From Candidatus Syntropharchaeum sp. (lineage in GTDB: Archaea; Halobacteriota; Syntropharchaeia; Syntropharchaeales; Syntropharchaeaceae): a stretch of 32,131 nucleotides of DNA. The position numbers and the translations under genes are program-made. The notes beneath the pieces are model-generated. The model was not told the origin of the DNA. It searched no databases and was given only the letters and a program-made list of their open reading frames with translations. This document shows positions 22,518-30,900 of the stretch, piece after piece (positions within the stretch are counted from its first letter, which is position 1; each line of letters begins with the position of its first letter). The stretch covers positions 1 to 32,131 of the forward strand of contig JAOQII010000018.1 in assembly GCA_026134025.1 (NCBI GenBank), read 5' to 3'.

Positions 22518-22812
22518 GCATATGATTCAGATGGAATACGGAGTTACCTTAGGAGAAGAGGTATAAAGTCTAATATTACCGTTAACAAGAGAAACAGGAA
22601 GAAACCGAAGATAAGAAGACCTTTGAGGTTTGATGGAATGGGGAGTCATGCAGGAGCAAGGGTGCTGTAGAGCGGTTTACGATTGGTTAGAGTCCTTAGA
22701 AAGGATTTTAGTGAGATTTGAGCGGTTGAAGGTGACTTTCATGGCTTTTGTTAGTTTGAGATCTTCGTTGATGCTGTGGGGGGTTTTGAAGTGGGTTCAA
22801 GTTTGCTCCTGA
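22518..22812 (+). pseudogene. Relic of an IS5-type transposase (C-terminal part)
   Basis: Two frames together rebuild the C-terminal third of an IS5-type DDE transposase. From 22518 one frame gives AYDSDGIRSYLRRRGI then NITVNKRNRKKPKIRRPLRF before a stop, matching the block that carries the second catalytic Asp and the RNRKKPKRGRP basic motif. From about 22665 another frame gives RAVYDWLESLERILVRFERL and TFMAFVSLRSSLMLW, the conserved ER..WL..RRI..RYERL..TFMAF tail. The frame change plus in-frame stops show it is dead, and the N-terminal half is absent. The intact-looking start of a transposase of the same broad type is at the window end. Confidence 0.75.
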
Positions 22813-22834
22813 GGTAGTTTTTTTATCGGTGGAT

Positions 22835-23875
22835 TTATACAACTCCAAGAAGCATCAAACCTCCGATTAAGAGCATAACAACCCCTCCAAATAACCTGAT
22901 GTATCTTTTTTTACCCTCTCTCATCTCATCAAGGGCCGCAGGGTCTGTACCGAAGTAAACGAGTGCGATTATGCCAAATAGAGGTAATGTATAGATTAAA
23001 TCATAGAGCATGAGGTAGAAAAGGGCATGAATTGGCGGTTCAGCCGAGAGTGCATTTAGAATAGGCAAATAGACGCCTACGGTGCAGGGAAGCCCGACGA
23101 GCGTTGCAAATACGCCGAGAATTCCTGCAGCAGGGAGTGATGCATACTCGATCATCTCTTTGATCTTTGGTTTTGCGAACCCTGGAATCGCAAGGGTTGA
23201 TTCACCTGTAAAATAATCTCTGACGTTTACAACGCCTGCCACGAGCGCAATCACGATCACAACGCCCCTGACATAGGATTCAGCTCTTGCAAATAGGAAC
23301 GTATTGATGAGTCCAAATCCCACAAACAAGTAAGTTACATAGACTGCTGATATGAATGAGATGCCGATTAAAAAAATCTTTCTTCTCTCATTCAGGCTTA
23401 GAAGAGAGGTTAAGAGGAGTATCAGGACAGCGAATGTGCAGAGATTGATCAGACCGTTCACGATCCCTGATATAATGAGAAAAGAGAGCGAGATCTCAGT
23501 TTTTACCGTCTCAACCTTCTCCCCTTTTTCAATTCGCGCGATCTCTGTCTCAATCTCTTCTTTAGTAACATCTCCCGCGAGGTACGTATCATTGAAAAAA
23601 AATACAGGAACTCCTCCGACTTTAATCCCGTATCGATCTCGAAATTCATCGAATATGGCGTAATTCGTATCGTTGTAGTAGACCTCATAGCGGTGGATTA
23701 TCAGGTTGGGATGAGCCGCTTCGATCTCATCAAGCTGAGGATTAAGTTCCTGGCAGTGCGGACAGTCTGCGCCATAAAAATAGTACATCTCGATCGTTGG
23801 TGCTGCAAATGATGCCTGAATAAGGAGTGAAAGAATAAAAAGCAGTATTATTGTAAGGCTTCGTAGATTGGGCAT
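22835..23875 (-). CDS. Thioredoxin-domain / CcdA-like membrane protein
   Basis: 346 aa. A signal segment (about 5-25) precedes an extracytoplasmic thioredoxin-like domain (about 27-120) with the redox motif CPHC at 38-41 and a cis-Pro loop GGVPVFFF. About six hydrophobic helices follow (130-345), arranged like CcdA/DsbD-beta. Each half has one cysteine at the expected place: INLCTFAVLILL in the first helix and VGLPCTVGVYLPIL in the fourth. This suggests a self-contained system passing electrons across the membrane to an outer thioredoxin. It stands alone, with an IS relic downstream and tRNA-iMet divergent upstream. The substrate is unknown; cytochrome maturation or disulfide reduction in surface proteins are possible. 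No clear ribosome binding site precedes the ATG. Confidence 0.87.
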   Translation of the reverse strand: MPNLRSLTIILLFILSLLIQASFAAPTIEMYYFYGADCPHCQELNPQLDEIEAAHPNLIIHRYEVYYNDTNYAIFDEFRDRYGIKVGGVPVFFFNDTYLAGDVTKEEIETEIARIEKGEKVETVKTEISLSFLIISGIVNGLINLCTFAVLILLLTSLLSLNERRKIFLIGISFISAVYVTYLFVGFGLINTFLFARAESYVRGVVIVIALVAGVVNVRDYFTGESTLAIPGFAKPKIKEMIEYASLPAAGILGVFATLVGLPCTVGVYLPILNALSAEPPIHALFYLMLYDLIYTLPLFGIIALVYFGTDPAALDEMREGKKRYIRLFGGVVMLLIGGLMLLGVV

Positions 23876-23945
23876 ATCTGTTTAACTATAGGGTCTAAAG
23901 TTCTTTATCAATCTTACCTCAGGCTAAAGCCTACTGCTATACACA

Positions 23946-23958
23946 ACCTTTATTAACA
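23946..23958 (+). promoter_or_regulatory. TATA-like element for tRNA-iMet and the ferredoxin/GGR genes
   Basis: CCTTTATTAACA lies about 23-34 nt upstream of the initiator tRNA. It may also drive the following ferredoxin and reductase genes, since the 20-nt gap after the tRNA has no room for another promoter. Confidence 0.45.
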
Positions 23959-23980
23959 TCTCGTTGTTAGATTAGGATGA

Positions 23981-24055
23981 AGCGGGGTAGGGTAGTCAGG
24001 AGATCCCGTCGGGCTCATAACCCGAAGATCGATGGTTCGAATCCATCCCCCGCTA
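23981..24055 (+). tRNA. Initiator tRNA-Met (anticodon CAT)
   Basis: Acceptor AGCGGGG/CCCCGCT with the A1-T72 pair, anticodon stem TCGGG/CCCGA giving the three consecutive G-C pairs of initiators, loop CTCATAA and T-arm GATGGTTCGAATCCATC. Discriminator A, no encoded CCA, no intron. These features mark it as initiator, not elongator or tRNA-Ile2. Confidence 0.95.
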
Positions 24056-24075
24056 TTAGTTCAGGGTGAGAGGCA

Positions 24076-24252
24076 TTGATTATTGTAAACAGGTATAAAT
24101 GTGGCTATTGTGGGACATGCGTGGGTGTCTGCCCTGTCGGTGCTCTCGATCTTATTGAACTGTGGCTTGAGATCGACCAGGATAAATGTTCGGGATGTGA
24201 GTCATGTATCGAGGTCTGCCCTGTCGGCGCGCTTGAGATGGAGGGTGACTGA
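24076..24252 (+). CDS. Two-cluster ferredoxin, electron donor to geranylgeranyl reductase
   Basis: 58-aa bacterial-type 2[4Fe-4S] ferredoxin with CGYCGTCVGVCPVGA (residues 9-23) and CSGCESCIEVCPVGA (38-52). The start is a TTG (MIIVNRYKCGYC) with GGTGAG 5-10 nt upstream; no ATG is available. The stop overlaps the ATG of the geranylgeranyl reductase by one base (TGATG), so the two are coupled. In M. acetivorans the equivalent neighbouring ferredoxin is needed for full saturation of archaeal lipids by the reductase, so the role is well supported by context. It starts 20 nt after the initiator tRNA on the same strand. Confidence 0.9.
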   Translation: MIIVNRYKCGYCGTCVGVCPVGALDLIELWLEIDQDKCSGCESCIEVCPVGALEMEGD

Positions 24253-25427
24253 TGGAGTTCAAGGATAAATATGACCTTATCGTCGTTGGAGCAGGACCCG
24301 GGGGCTCGATGGCTGCAAAGACCGCATCAGAAGAAGGGCTTGATGTTCTCTTAATTGAGAAGCGACAGGAGATCGGGACACCTGTCAGATGCGCAGAAGG
24401 GGTTGGCAGAGAGGAGCTGGCTCGGTATATATCCCCAGACGAGCGCTGGATATCCTGTGATATCGATGGTGCAAAGATATACGCTCCTGATGGATCTTAT
24501 GTTACGATGTCTCAGACAGGGAAGAGCGGATATGTCCTTGAGCGGAAGGTATTTGACCGTGCGCTTGCACAGGAGGCTGTCAGGGCTGGTGCTGAGGTGG
24601 TCGTCAAGTGCAGGGCATCAGGGCTTTTATTTAATCAGGGAAAGGTTTCTGGTATCGAGATCATGCACCTTGGAAAGCAGCATCGCATAAAATCAGATAT
24701 CGTGATTGGAGCAGATGGGATCGAGTCGAAGGTTGGAAGGTGGGGTGGGATCGATACAAGTCTCAGTGTGGATGATATCGAGACCTGTGCCCAGTATTTA
24801 ATTACAGGGATCGAGCTTGATGGCTTCTTCACCGAGTTCTATCTCGGAAATAACCTCGCCCCTGGTGGATATGCCTGGGTTTTTCCCAAGGGTGAGCGTA
24901 TGGCAAATGTCGGCATCGGGATCAATGGTGGGATGGTAGGCGATCTCAGATCCGTCGATTACCTCAATCGATTCGTGAAATCAAAGTTCCCTGATGGCAA
25001 GATCCTCGAGATCGTCGTGGGTGGTGTTGCAATCTGTGGCCCCATAGAACGGACGGTTGCAGATGGTCTGATGCTTGTGGGCGATGCTGCAAGACAGAGC
25101 GATCCATTAACAGGCGGCGGGATCATAAATGCGATGAAAGCAGGGGTTATCGCAGGTGAAGTTGCAGCAGATGCTATAAAGCGTGGTGATACCTCCGCAG
25201 ATGGACTTAAAGCCTACGAAAAACGATGGCGATCCGATATAGGGAAGAAGATCGGTAAGATGTTCAAGGCAAAGAATGTAGTATTTGAGTTGAGTGATTC
25301 AGACCTCAATAAGATCGCAGCCTCGCTTCAGGGTGATAATATCGATGGTTTCAGCAGCACAGAGCTTCTGATCAGGATCGTCAAGAAGAACCCGACACTC
25401 CTCAAAGGTCTTCTTACAATGATATAG
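24252..25427 (+). CDS. Digeranylgeranylglycerophospholipid reductase (geranylgeranyl reductase family)
   Basis: 391-aa FAD enzyme that saturates the isoprenoid chains of archaeal membrane lipids. The N-terminal Rossmann motif is VVGAGPGGSMAAKTASE (about 11-27), followed by LLIEKRQEIGTPVRCAEGV, in which PVRCAEG is typical of the family. The second FAD motif is LMLVGDAARQSDPLTGGGI (about 275-293). The middle region has IGADGIESKVGRW. The C-terminal ~60 residues are a helical cap. The gene is translationally coupled to the ferredoxin that probably reduces it. Paralogues acting on other polyprenyl substrates cannot be excluded, but the ferredoxin pairing favours the lipid enzyme. Confidence 0.92.
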   Translation: MEFKDKYDLIVVGAGPGGSMAAKTASEEGLDVLLIEKRQEIGTPVRCAEGVGREELARYISPDERWISCDIDGAKIYAPDGSYVTMSQTGKSGYVLERKVFDRALAQEAVRAGAEVVVKCRASGLLFNQGKVSGIEIMHLGKQHRIKSDIVIGADGIESKVGRWGGIDTSLSVDDIETCAQYLITGIELDGFFTEFYLGNNLAPGGYAWVFPKGERMANVGIGINGGMVGDLRSVDYLNRFVKSKFPDGKILEIVVGGVAICGPIERTVADGLMLVGDAARQSDPLTGGGIINAMKAGVIAGEVAADAIKRGDTSADGLKAYEKRWRSDIGKKIGKMFKAKNVVFELSDSDLNKIAASLQGDNIDGFSSTELLIRIVKKNPTLLKGLLTMI

Positions 25428-25841
25428 TCAGTTCCCCCTACTCTTCTATCCCCTTTCGCGAAACGAACGATGAGAAGAAGATTATTGCTGGTAAATCACT
25501 GATTTTGAAGCAGACAAGCTCCAGAAGATTTATCATGGGAAGTGGCTGGATTTATACTCCCCAACAAAACTAAATCCACGATGGGATGAATTTTTCTATC
25601 CACGACTTAGCAAATGATAAACTCGCTGCAAGCCTGCTGAATGTTCTTTTTATGCTCTTCCATACAATCCCAGGCTGTTCGGCCTCTTTTCTCGTTGTAT
25701 AGGAATTTATACATCTCAACATGCTTAAATCCCATCTTCTCATATCCTATACGTGCCAATAAAGATCAGATCTATCTTCCTTGATCACAAACTCGTTTCA
25801 GGTTTAAGGAAAACTACAGAGAGATGCTTTCGGGTGTTTGA
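25428..25841. other. Decayed intergenic zone
   Basis: About 410 nt between the reductase and the cystathionine gamma-synthase fragment. No intact gene is present. Apart from the possible acetyltransferase tail on the minus strand (25607-25759), I see only short frames broken by stops on both strands. Confidence 0.5.
25607..25759 (-). pseudogene. Possible remnant of a GNAT acetyltransferase C-terminus
   Basis: A minus-strand frame of 50 residues begins LARIGYEKMGFKHVEMYKF and ends with CSEFIIC. ARIGYEKMGFKHVEMY resembles the last motif of GNAT N-acetyltransferases (A..LYEKLGFK.VE...). A stop lies just upstream in the same frame and no N-terminal half is present, so it would be a fragment. The family assignment rests on one short motif and is tentative. 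Confidence 0.3.
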
Positions 25842-26240
25842 GATAGAAGAAGTAGAGAAGATGCTCCAATGTGGAACGCAAACAAAGTTGCACACTTCCT
25901 TGAAGATGAAAAAGAGGTTGAATCAGTGATCTATCCATATCTTTCTTCGCATCCACAGCATAAGCTTGCAAAGCGACAGATGACCTGCGGTGGTGGTATG
26001 ATCGCGTTTTACATGAAAAGTGAGGCAGCTGTGAAGAAGCTTCTGGGAAATGTCGAGCTATGTTCACCTGCTGTCAGTCTTGGAAGTGTTGAAACACTGA
26101 TCGAGCATCCTTACTCGATGACGCACGCCAATTATCCGAAGAAAGAGCAGATCGGGATCAATAAACGTCTTGTGAGAATCTCCGTGGGGCTCGAAGATCC
26201 TGAGGATATCATAACGGACCTGAAGGAGGCACTTGAATGA
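25842..26240 (+). pseudogene. C-terminal fragment of a cystathionine gamma-synthase/lyase (PLP enzyme)
   Basis: The frame from 25842 (first Met 25869) encodes only about the last third of a Cys/Met-metabolism PLP enzyme. VIYPYLSSHPQHKLAKRQM, then GGGMIAFYMKS, CSPAVSLGSVETLIEHPYSM and RISVGLEDPEDIITDLKEAL match the C-terminal domain of MetB/MetC family members. The PLP-binding lysine and the whole N-terminal domain are missing. An in-frame TGA (25839) precedes the fragment, and upstream sequence shows no trace in other frames that I can recognise. The retained part is free of stops, and its TGA overlaps the ATG of the next gene, so the decay may be recent or the fragment may still be translated. 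A functional stand-alone role seems unlikely. Confidence 0.8.
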
Positions 26241-26449
26241 TCGATGAAATCTTTGATCCAGAGCTTGAAAAATGGCTTGGAAAGCATGTTGAGGTGCTGA
26301 TAGAGGTTGTGTGCCTTGATGGCGATAAGAAATCACTCACCATTTCTGGGGTTCTGAAGCGAGAGCCATTTGGGTATCTGATAGAGGATGATGCAGGAGC
26401 TGAATATCTCATCGATTCCGAGATTATTGTAAAAATAAAAGAGATTTAG
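26237..26449 (+). CDS. Uncharacterised 70-aa protein, Sm/SH3-like beta barrel
   Basis: I do not recognise a named family. After a short N-terminal helix (FDPELEKWLGKHVEVLIE) the sequence alternates strands and turns (VVCLDGDKKSLTISGVLKRE, GYLIEDDAGAEYLIDSEIIV) in the manner of small Sm-like or SH3-like barrels, without the Sm motifs needed to claim RNA binding. The ATG overlaps the stop of the cystathionine gamma-synthase fragment (ATGA), so it was once the distal partner of that enzyme gene. It now depends on whatever promoter remains upstream. It ends 22 nt from the convergent surface-protein gene. Confidence 0.6.
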   Translation: MIDEIFDPELEKWLGKHVEVLIEVVCLDGDKKSLTISGVLKREPFGYLIEDDAGAEYLIDSEIIVKIKEI

Positions 26450-26500
26450 GGGGTGTTAATCCACCAACCTTTCATCTCTTTTTATAGTAGTACACCCCTA
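26447..26500. terminator. Long inverted repeat with T-tract between convergent genes
   Basis: TAGGGGGTGT (26447-26456) pairs with ACACCCCTA (26492-26500) with one bulged G. Between them the plus strand has CTCTTTTTAT (26477-26486). The position at the junction of convergent genes suits a transcription terminator for the 70-aa gene, but the loop is long and the 3' arm lies in the coding sequence of the minus-strand gene. Confidence 0.3.
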
Positions 26501-27899
26501 TTCCTGCTGCAATTATCGCCACAATCAATATCACGCCCACTAAAGTTGCGCCATTTCTCGAGGTCTTCGCAGGTGCAGGTGTCGTCGCGGTGGGACTCTT
26601 CTCCTGGACATTTGTCTCTTCCTCTGGATTTGTCTCGGTGAAATATCCTGCTGGTATTGCAGGGCTCGTCTCAGGTAGCATCAGTGCAAAGGGTGTGAAG
26701 TGCTCAACCTTGGTGGTAGCCGTATGCGCAGTGGTATCTATCGTGGTATCAAGTGTGTTCCAGCTTCCGTTCTCATAGACCTTTATCACAAGGTCTTCTT
26801 CATCGGCATTCTCGGGAATATCTGCTGGGTCATATCTGAACTCAAGCTCAATTGCAGGATCGAAGGTTGCACCATTCGGTCCAAACTCGAATGCAATTAT
26901 TGCATCCTCGAACGAAACCTCCACCATCGAGATATAGCTCACAGAACTACCAGATCTACTCGTTGCAACTGTCCCTTCCTCTATTGTAAGGCTCGCTTTT
27001 CCATCATCCGATCTGAGTATCGTTGTTGACTTCACCTTACCGTAAATATCGATCGGGACGTTGGTGGTTGTACTGCTTCCGCCCCCTCCTCCCCCACCAC
27101 CAACTACTTGGTTCTGAGTGGATGTTGGTGTAGGCGTAGGTGTTGGTGTAGGCGTAGGTGTTGATGTGCCTGACACGGTTATCGTCTCTGATGCAGTAAC
27201 TGATGCGGCGTTGTCTGCGCTCAGCGTCACGGTAACGGTCTTTGTTCCTGAGGAAGTTGCGTTTAGGGTCCAGCCTGGTGTGAATATGGCATCAGCGGCG
27301 ATCGATGTGGATGTTGTTCCAGATGAATCTTCAACCGTGAACCCTGAGGCTGAGATCGAGGCTGTCGCATTCTGGATTGCGTAATCTCCTGAGTTCTGGG
27401 TTGTTACGTTGAATGTGAACGTATCTCCCAGATCAACAGCGGTTGTTGTTGTGATCGTTGGTGTTGTGAATCTTGCAGGATCTTTCACCGTGACGCTCTC
27501 ATAAACAGGAGATCCTGTGATGTCTGTTCCGCTCTGCTTGACATTGATCTGGATCTGGTTGGCGTATGATCCAGCACTGAATCCATATATTGTCCATGAT
27601 TTTGTTACAGAGTTGCCTGCAGAGATTGTCTGTGACTCTGTCTGATCCTGCAGGTCTGTCGTTGTTGCATTGAGGCTCAATCCCCCATTTGCAGATGAAA
27701 GATCGATCTCAATTGTGACACCTGACTGGGATGTGGTTCCGGTATTTGAGACCTGTACAGTCAGTGTGATGCTGCTTCCTGTTGTAATCTCACTGCTTGA
27801 TGTCGATGTTGTTATTGTGAGCCCTGATGCTGCCGCAGGCAAACTGCATGAAAATAAAAGGATCAGAACCCATGTTAGAACTGATATTACTTTCTTCAT
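26472..27899 (-). CDS. Membrane-anchored surface protein with CARDB-like domains and Pro-Thr stalk
   Basis: 475 aa. A signal peptide (MKKVISVLTWVLILLFSCSL, about 1-24) precedes two beta-sandwich domains like CARDB/NEW3 (about 26-130 and 140-240; SNTGTTSQSGVTIEIDLSSA is typical). Then come a TPTPTPTPTPT stalk, a GGGGGGG linker, a second extracellular domain (about 280-410, ending VEHFTPFALMLP), a Thr/Ala/Pro-rich spacer and one C-terminal helix (GATLVGVILIVAIIAAGIGV) with a YYKKR stop-transfer tail. It is therefore held in the membrane facing out. The ATG at 27899 has AGGAG 9 nt upstream; a TTG at 27908 overlapping the previous stop has no usable spacing. It is the second gene after the 1327-aa secreted protein, 5 nt away. 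Confidence 0.82.
   Translation of the reverse strand: MKKVISVLTWVLILLFSCSLPAAASGLTITTSTSSSEITTGSSITLTVQVSNTGTTSQSGVTIEIDLSSANGGLSLNATTTDLQDQTESQTISAGNSVTKSWTIYGFSAGSYANQIQINVKQSGTDITGSPVYESVTVKDPARFTTPTITTTTAVDLGDTFTFNVTTQNSGDYAIQNATASISASGFTVEDSSGTTSTSIAADAIFTPGWTLNATSSGTKTVTVTLSADNAASVTASETITVSGTSTPTPTPTPTPTPTSTQNQVVGGGGGGGGSSTTTNVPIDIYGKVKSTTILRSDDGKASLTIEEGTVATSRSGSSVSYISMVEVSFEDAIIAFEFGPNGATFDPAIELEFRYDPADIPENADEEDLVIKVYENGSWNTLDTTIDTTAHTATTKVEHFTPFALMLPETSPAIPAGYFTETNPEEETNVQEKSPTATTPAPAKTSRNGATLVGVILIVAIIAAGIGVYYYKKR
27124..27159 (-). repeat. 18-bp tandem repeat encoding the Pro-Thr stalk
   Basis: GTTGGTGTAGGCGTAGGT occurs twice in direct tandem (27124-27141, 27142-27159) and partly once more. 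It encodes Thr-Pro repeats inside the anchored surface protein. The unit is a multiple of 3, so gain or loss of a copy would change stalk length without breaking the frame. Confidence 0.85.
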
Positions 27900-27904
27900 C
27901 GCGA

Positions 27905-30900
27905 TCAACTCCTAACCATAAAAGCTTTGGATGCAATTGCTATCGTTGAACTTGTATCGAGCCTGATGTAGTAGGTACCTGTCGCACCTGGTGTGTACTG
28001 GATGGTTGTATTCGATTGTGTGACCGTATCTGACTCTACTATCTCACCTGTCTCGTTGAAGATCTTCAATGTCGTTGTATTTATCCCTTCATAGATCACG
28101 GTTATATTCACGGTCTCGTTCAATGAGAAGGTCGTTGTGTTAGCGGTTGCGTTCTGAACGATTATCTCTGCATCGATATTCGAGTTCGTAACATCGATTG
28201 AACGTTCTTTTGCACCCATACTACCATCCGCAGCTGTGACGATCGCTTTTATGCTGTATATCCCTGGTTGTGCCGTCTGTGGCAGATCGAGTGTGACCGA
28301 TACAGGCATCGAGGTTGCTGTTGTCTCGTTGTAATCAAGTATCCTGTGTGATGGGCTGAGCAGGAGAACTTCAACCTTTGCAGGTGTTGTAGCGCCGCCT
28401 GCTCCAATTGTCGTATTTATCGTGCTCCCTGCTGTTGTCTCATTGGCCGAGGTTATCGTAACATCGAAGCTCTTTACAAAGAATGGTACCCCTCCCCCGG
28501 CGACAGTTGATCCATCCGATGCGATGACAAGGGCGAAGTACTCACCTGAGATGCCGTTTGAGGTATCGTAGGTTGCTGTGTAGTTACCTGTTGACTCATG
28601 GGTCACGTTGAGTTCGTACTCATCCCCGGGTCCAAATACGATCAGTTTGCCTGGTGTACCCATATCGGTCTGGAGGGTTACATCACAGGGTCCGGTTGAG
28701 TTTGTCACATTTATCGTGAATTGGACGGTATCACTGGTTTGGTACTCAAACGCATCGGTTGTGATCGAAACTGAAAGATCGGTTATAAAGATCGGTATCT
28801 CCTCTATGCAGGACTCACCATTTCCAGATGCCTCTGCTTCTATGATGAAGGGCGGTGTTCCAACCATCCTCATATCCCGCATAGGAATTGAGGTGTTTCC
28901 TGTGAAGTTATCACTGTCAAGCGTGAAGTTGATCCAGCCTGTACCGTTCAGGATCGAGAGCCCGGTTCTTGTGATGCGTGGACCTGATATACCCAACGCA
29001 TCCCGTTCATCTTCTGGCATGAAGAGTTCCCATGGCATCCCGACCGAGAAATTGAGCGTGCCGTTTGAGACTGCGGTGCCGTTGAGGTTGGTCACGTAGA
29101 CCGAAAGGTTCACGCTATCGTTGAGTTTGTATGGTTCAAAGATATCTCTTTCTGAGAGGAACTTCATCTCGAGGTTGCCGAGGACTTCAAATTCTGTGAA
29201 CTCAAAGGCAGACGGCTCACCCATAGTTGTATTAACGAGTATCACGATCAGCTCATAGAAGCCTGGATCCAGCCCTGTGGTATTATACGATCCTGTGTAG
29301 GTGGTCGATCCGCTGATATTTATCGTGCTCATTGTACCCTCGTCAGGATTCATCACTACCACTGTCCCATTCTTTCCATTCATCGCTGCAGTAATCCCTG
29401 CATCAAAGGGATCGCTGAATGAGACGCTCGCATTGTGGTAGAAGTTGAGACCACTCACCGTGTTACCAGACTGATTGGTCACACTCACGGTTATGTTCAC
29501 CGTATTTCCTTCGTAATACTCGTTGTGGTCGGTATCAACCTCGATCTCAAACTCAGGGACAAAGGCAAACGCCTCTGCATAGGAGGTTGAACTGCCGTTT
29601 GTTGCTGTAAGTGAGAATATGCAGGGACCTGTATTGTTTATCGTATAATTCAGCGTTGCTTTTCCGTTTGAATCGGTTGTAACAGGCGAAATAGATGTGT
29701 TGACATCCTCCCAGTTTCCCATCGGATTCCAGTGCACCGCAACCGTGATATTAGCCCCTGAGATCGGTGTTCCGTCAAACTCGGTTGTCTGCAGATATAC
29801 TCTCACAAGGTCGTTCAGCCTGTACTTTTCCTGATCCGTGTATGCGGTGAACTTAAAGTCCTGTACCATGAGTGGCCTGTGATCTCTTGCATAGTGCGTA
29901 TTGTTGGCGTTACCGGTGAATGTGAGGAAGTAGTTTCCTGAATGATCGGGTGCTGTGAACGTGATTGTTGTCTTCCCATCACTGCCTGTTGTGTTTGAGG
30001 CTTTTAGAACCTTCCACCACTGATTATCGCCGGGATATGTTGCATAAAGATCGACCGTCATATTTGGGATCACATTTCCTGATAGATCAGTCGCTGTGAC
30101 ACGAACGTTTACAGTGCTTCCAGGTTCTGCTGTCATATCATTCATCCTGATCTCAAGCCTTGAATTTGTCAGGACAAAAGTTTGCCCACCCCGTATAAAC
30201 TGTGAGTGTGTTCTATTTATTGCATCCACGATGAGCATATATTCACCTGGGTTGAGTCCTGTTGATGGTATACTGATACCTGAGGAGGTTGTACCACTCA
30301 TCATGAGTGTGGGCTTTGCAAGTTTGTCAGCTGAGTATGTGTAGACGTGGTATCTATACTCATCGACTGCAAAACCATCTGGTATATTGAAGTTTGCAGT
30401 TATGTTATTTCCCTCGCTCACACGATCATCCATAAACATGTACGAATTCTCAACGGCCGGCATCTGCGGGAGATCAACGGTGACATCCGAGCCGTTTATC
30501 GTGATATTTCGCGTAAACGCTGAGACATTACCCCACATCTTGAAGACAAAGTCGTACGTCCCGTTTGGCAGGTAAACATCATCATAAAACCCGTATGGCT
30601 GGTTATACCCGGTGATTAATGTTACAATGCTATCGTTAAACGGTGCGTGGTTGTTCGTTGCATTATTCCGTACCTCTATCGTCAGGCTCTGGGTGTTTCC
30701 TGAAAAGTTGAACGTGACGTTGTAGCCCTTTTCAAGCGTGGGTGATATCGAGGTCACGCCACCCTGGGTAAGTTCGCTCAGCCTCGTATAGTTTACAAAG
30801 TTTGTGCTGTTTTTAAAGACGATGTCCTCTGTGTCTGTCATTATCGATAGATCGTAGCTTCTCTGAGGTGAATAAGCTGTTGTGAAGTAGTACTGGCTCC

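Noticed and set aside
25869-26240. The 123-aa frame as a working protein
   Set aside because: It corresponds to the C-terminal domain of a PLP enzyme with the catalytic lysine domain absent, so it is listed as a fragment.
27060-27175. Repeats suggesting a CRISPR array or short tandem array
   Set aside because: The repeats encode the Gly and Thr-Pro linker of a surface protein. There are no spacers of constant length.
27900-27908. TTG start of the anchored surface protein overlapping the preceding stop
   Set aside because: AGGAG lies directly against the TTG but 9 nt before the ATG at 27899, so the ATG is the sensible start.
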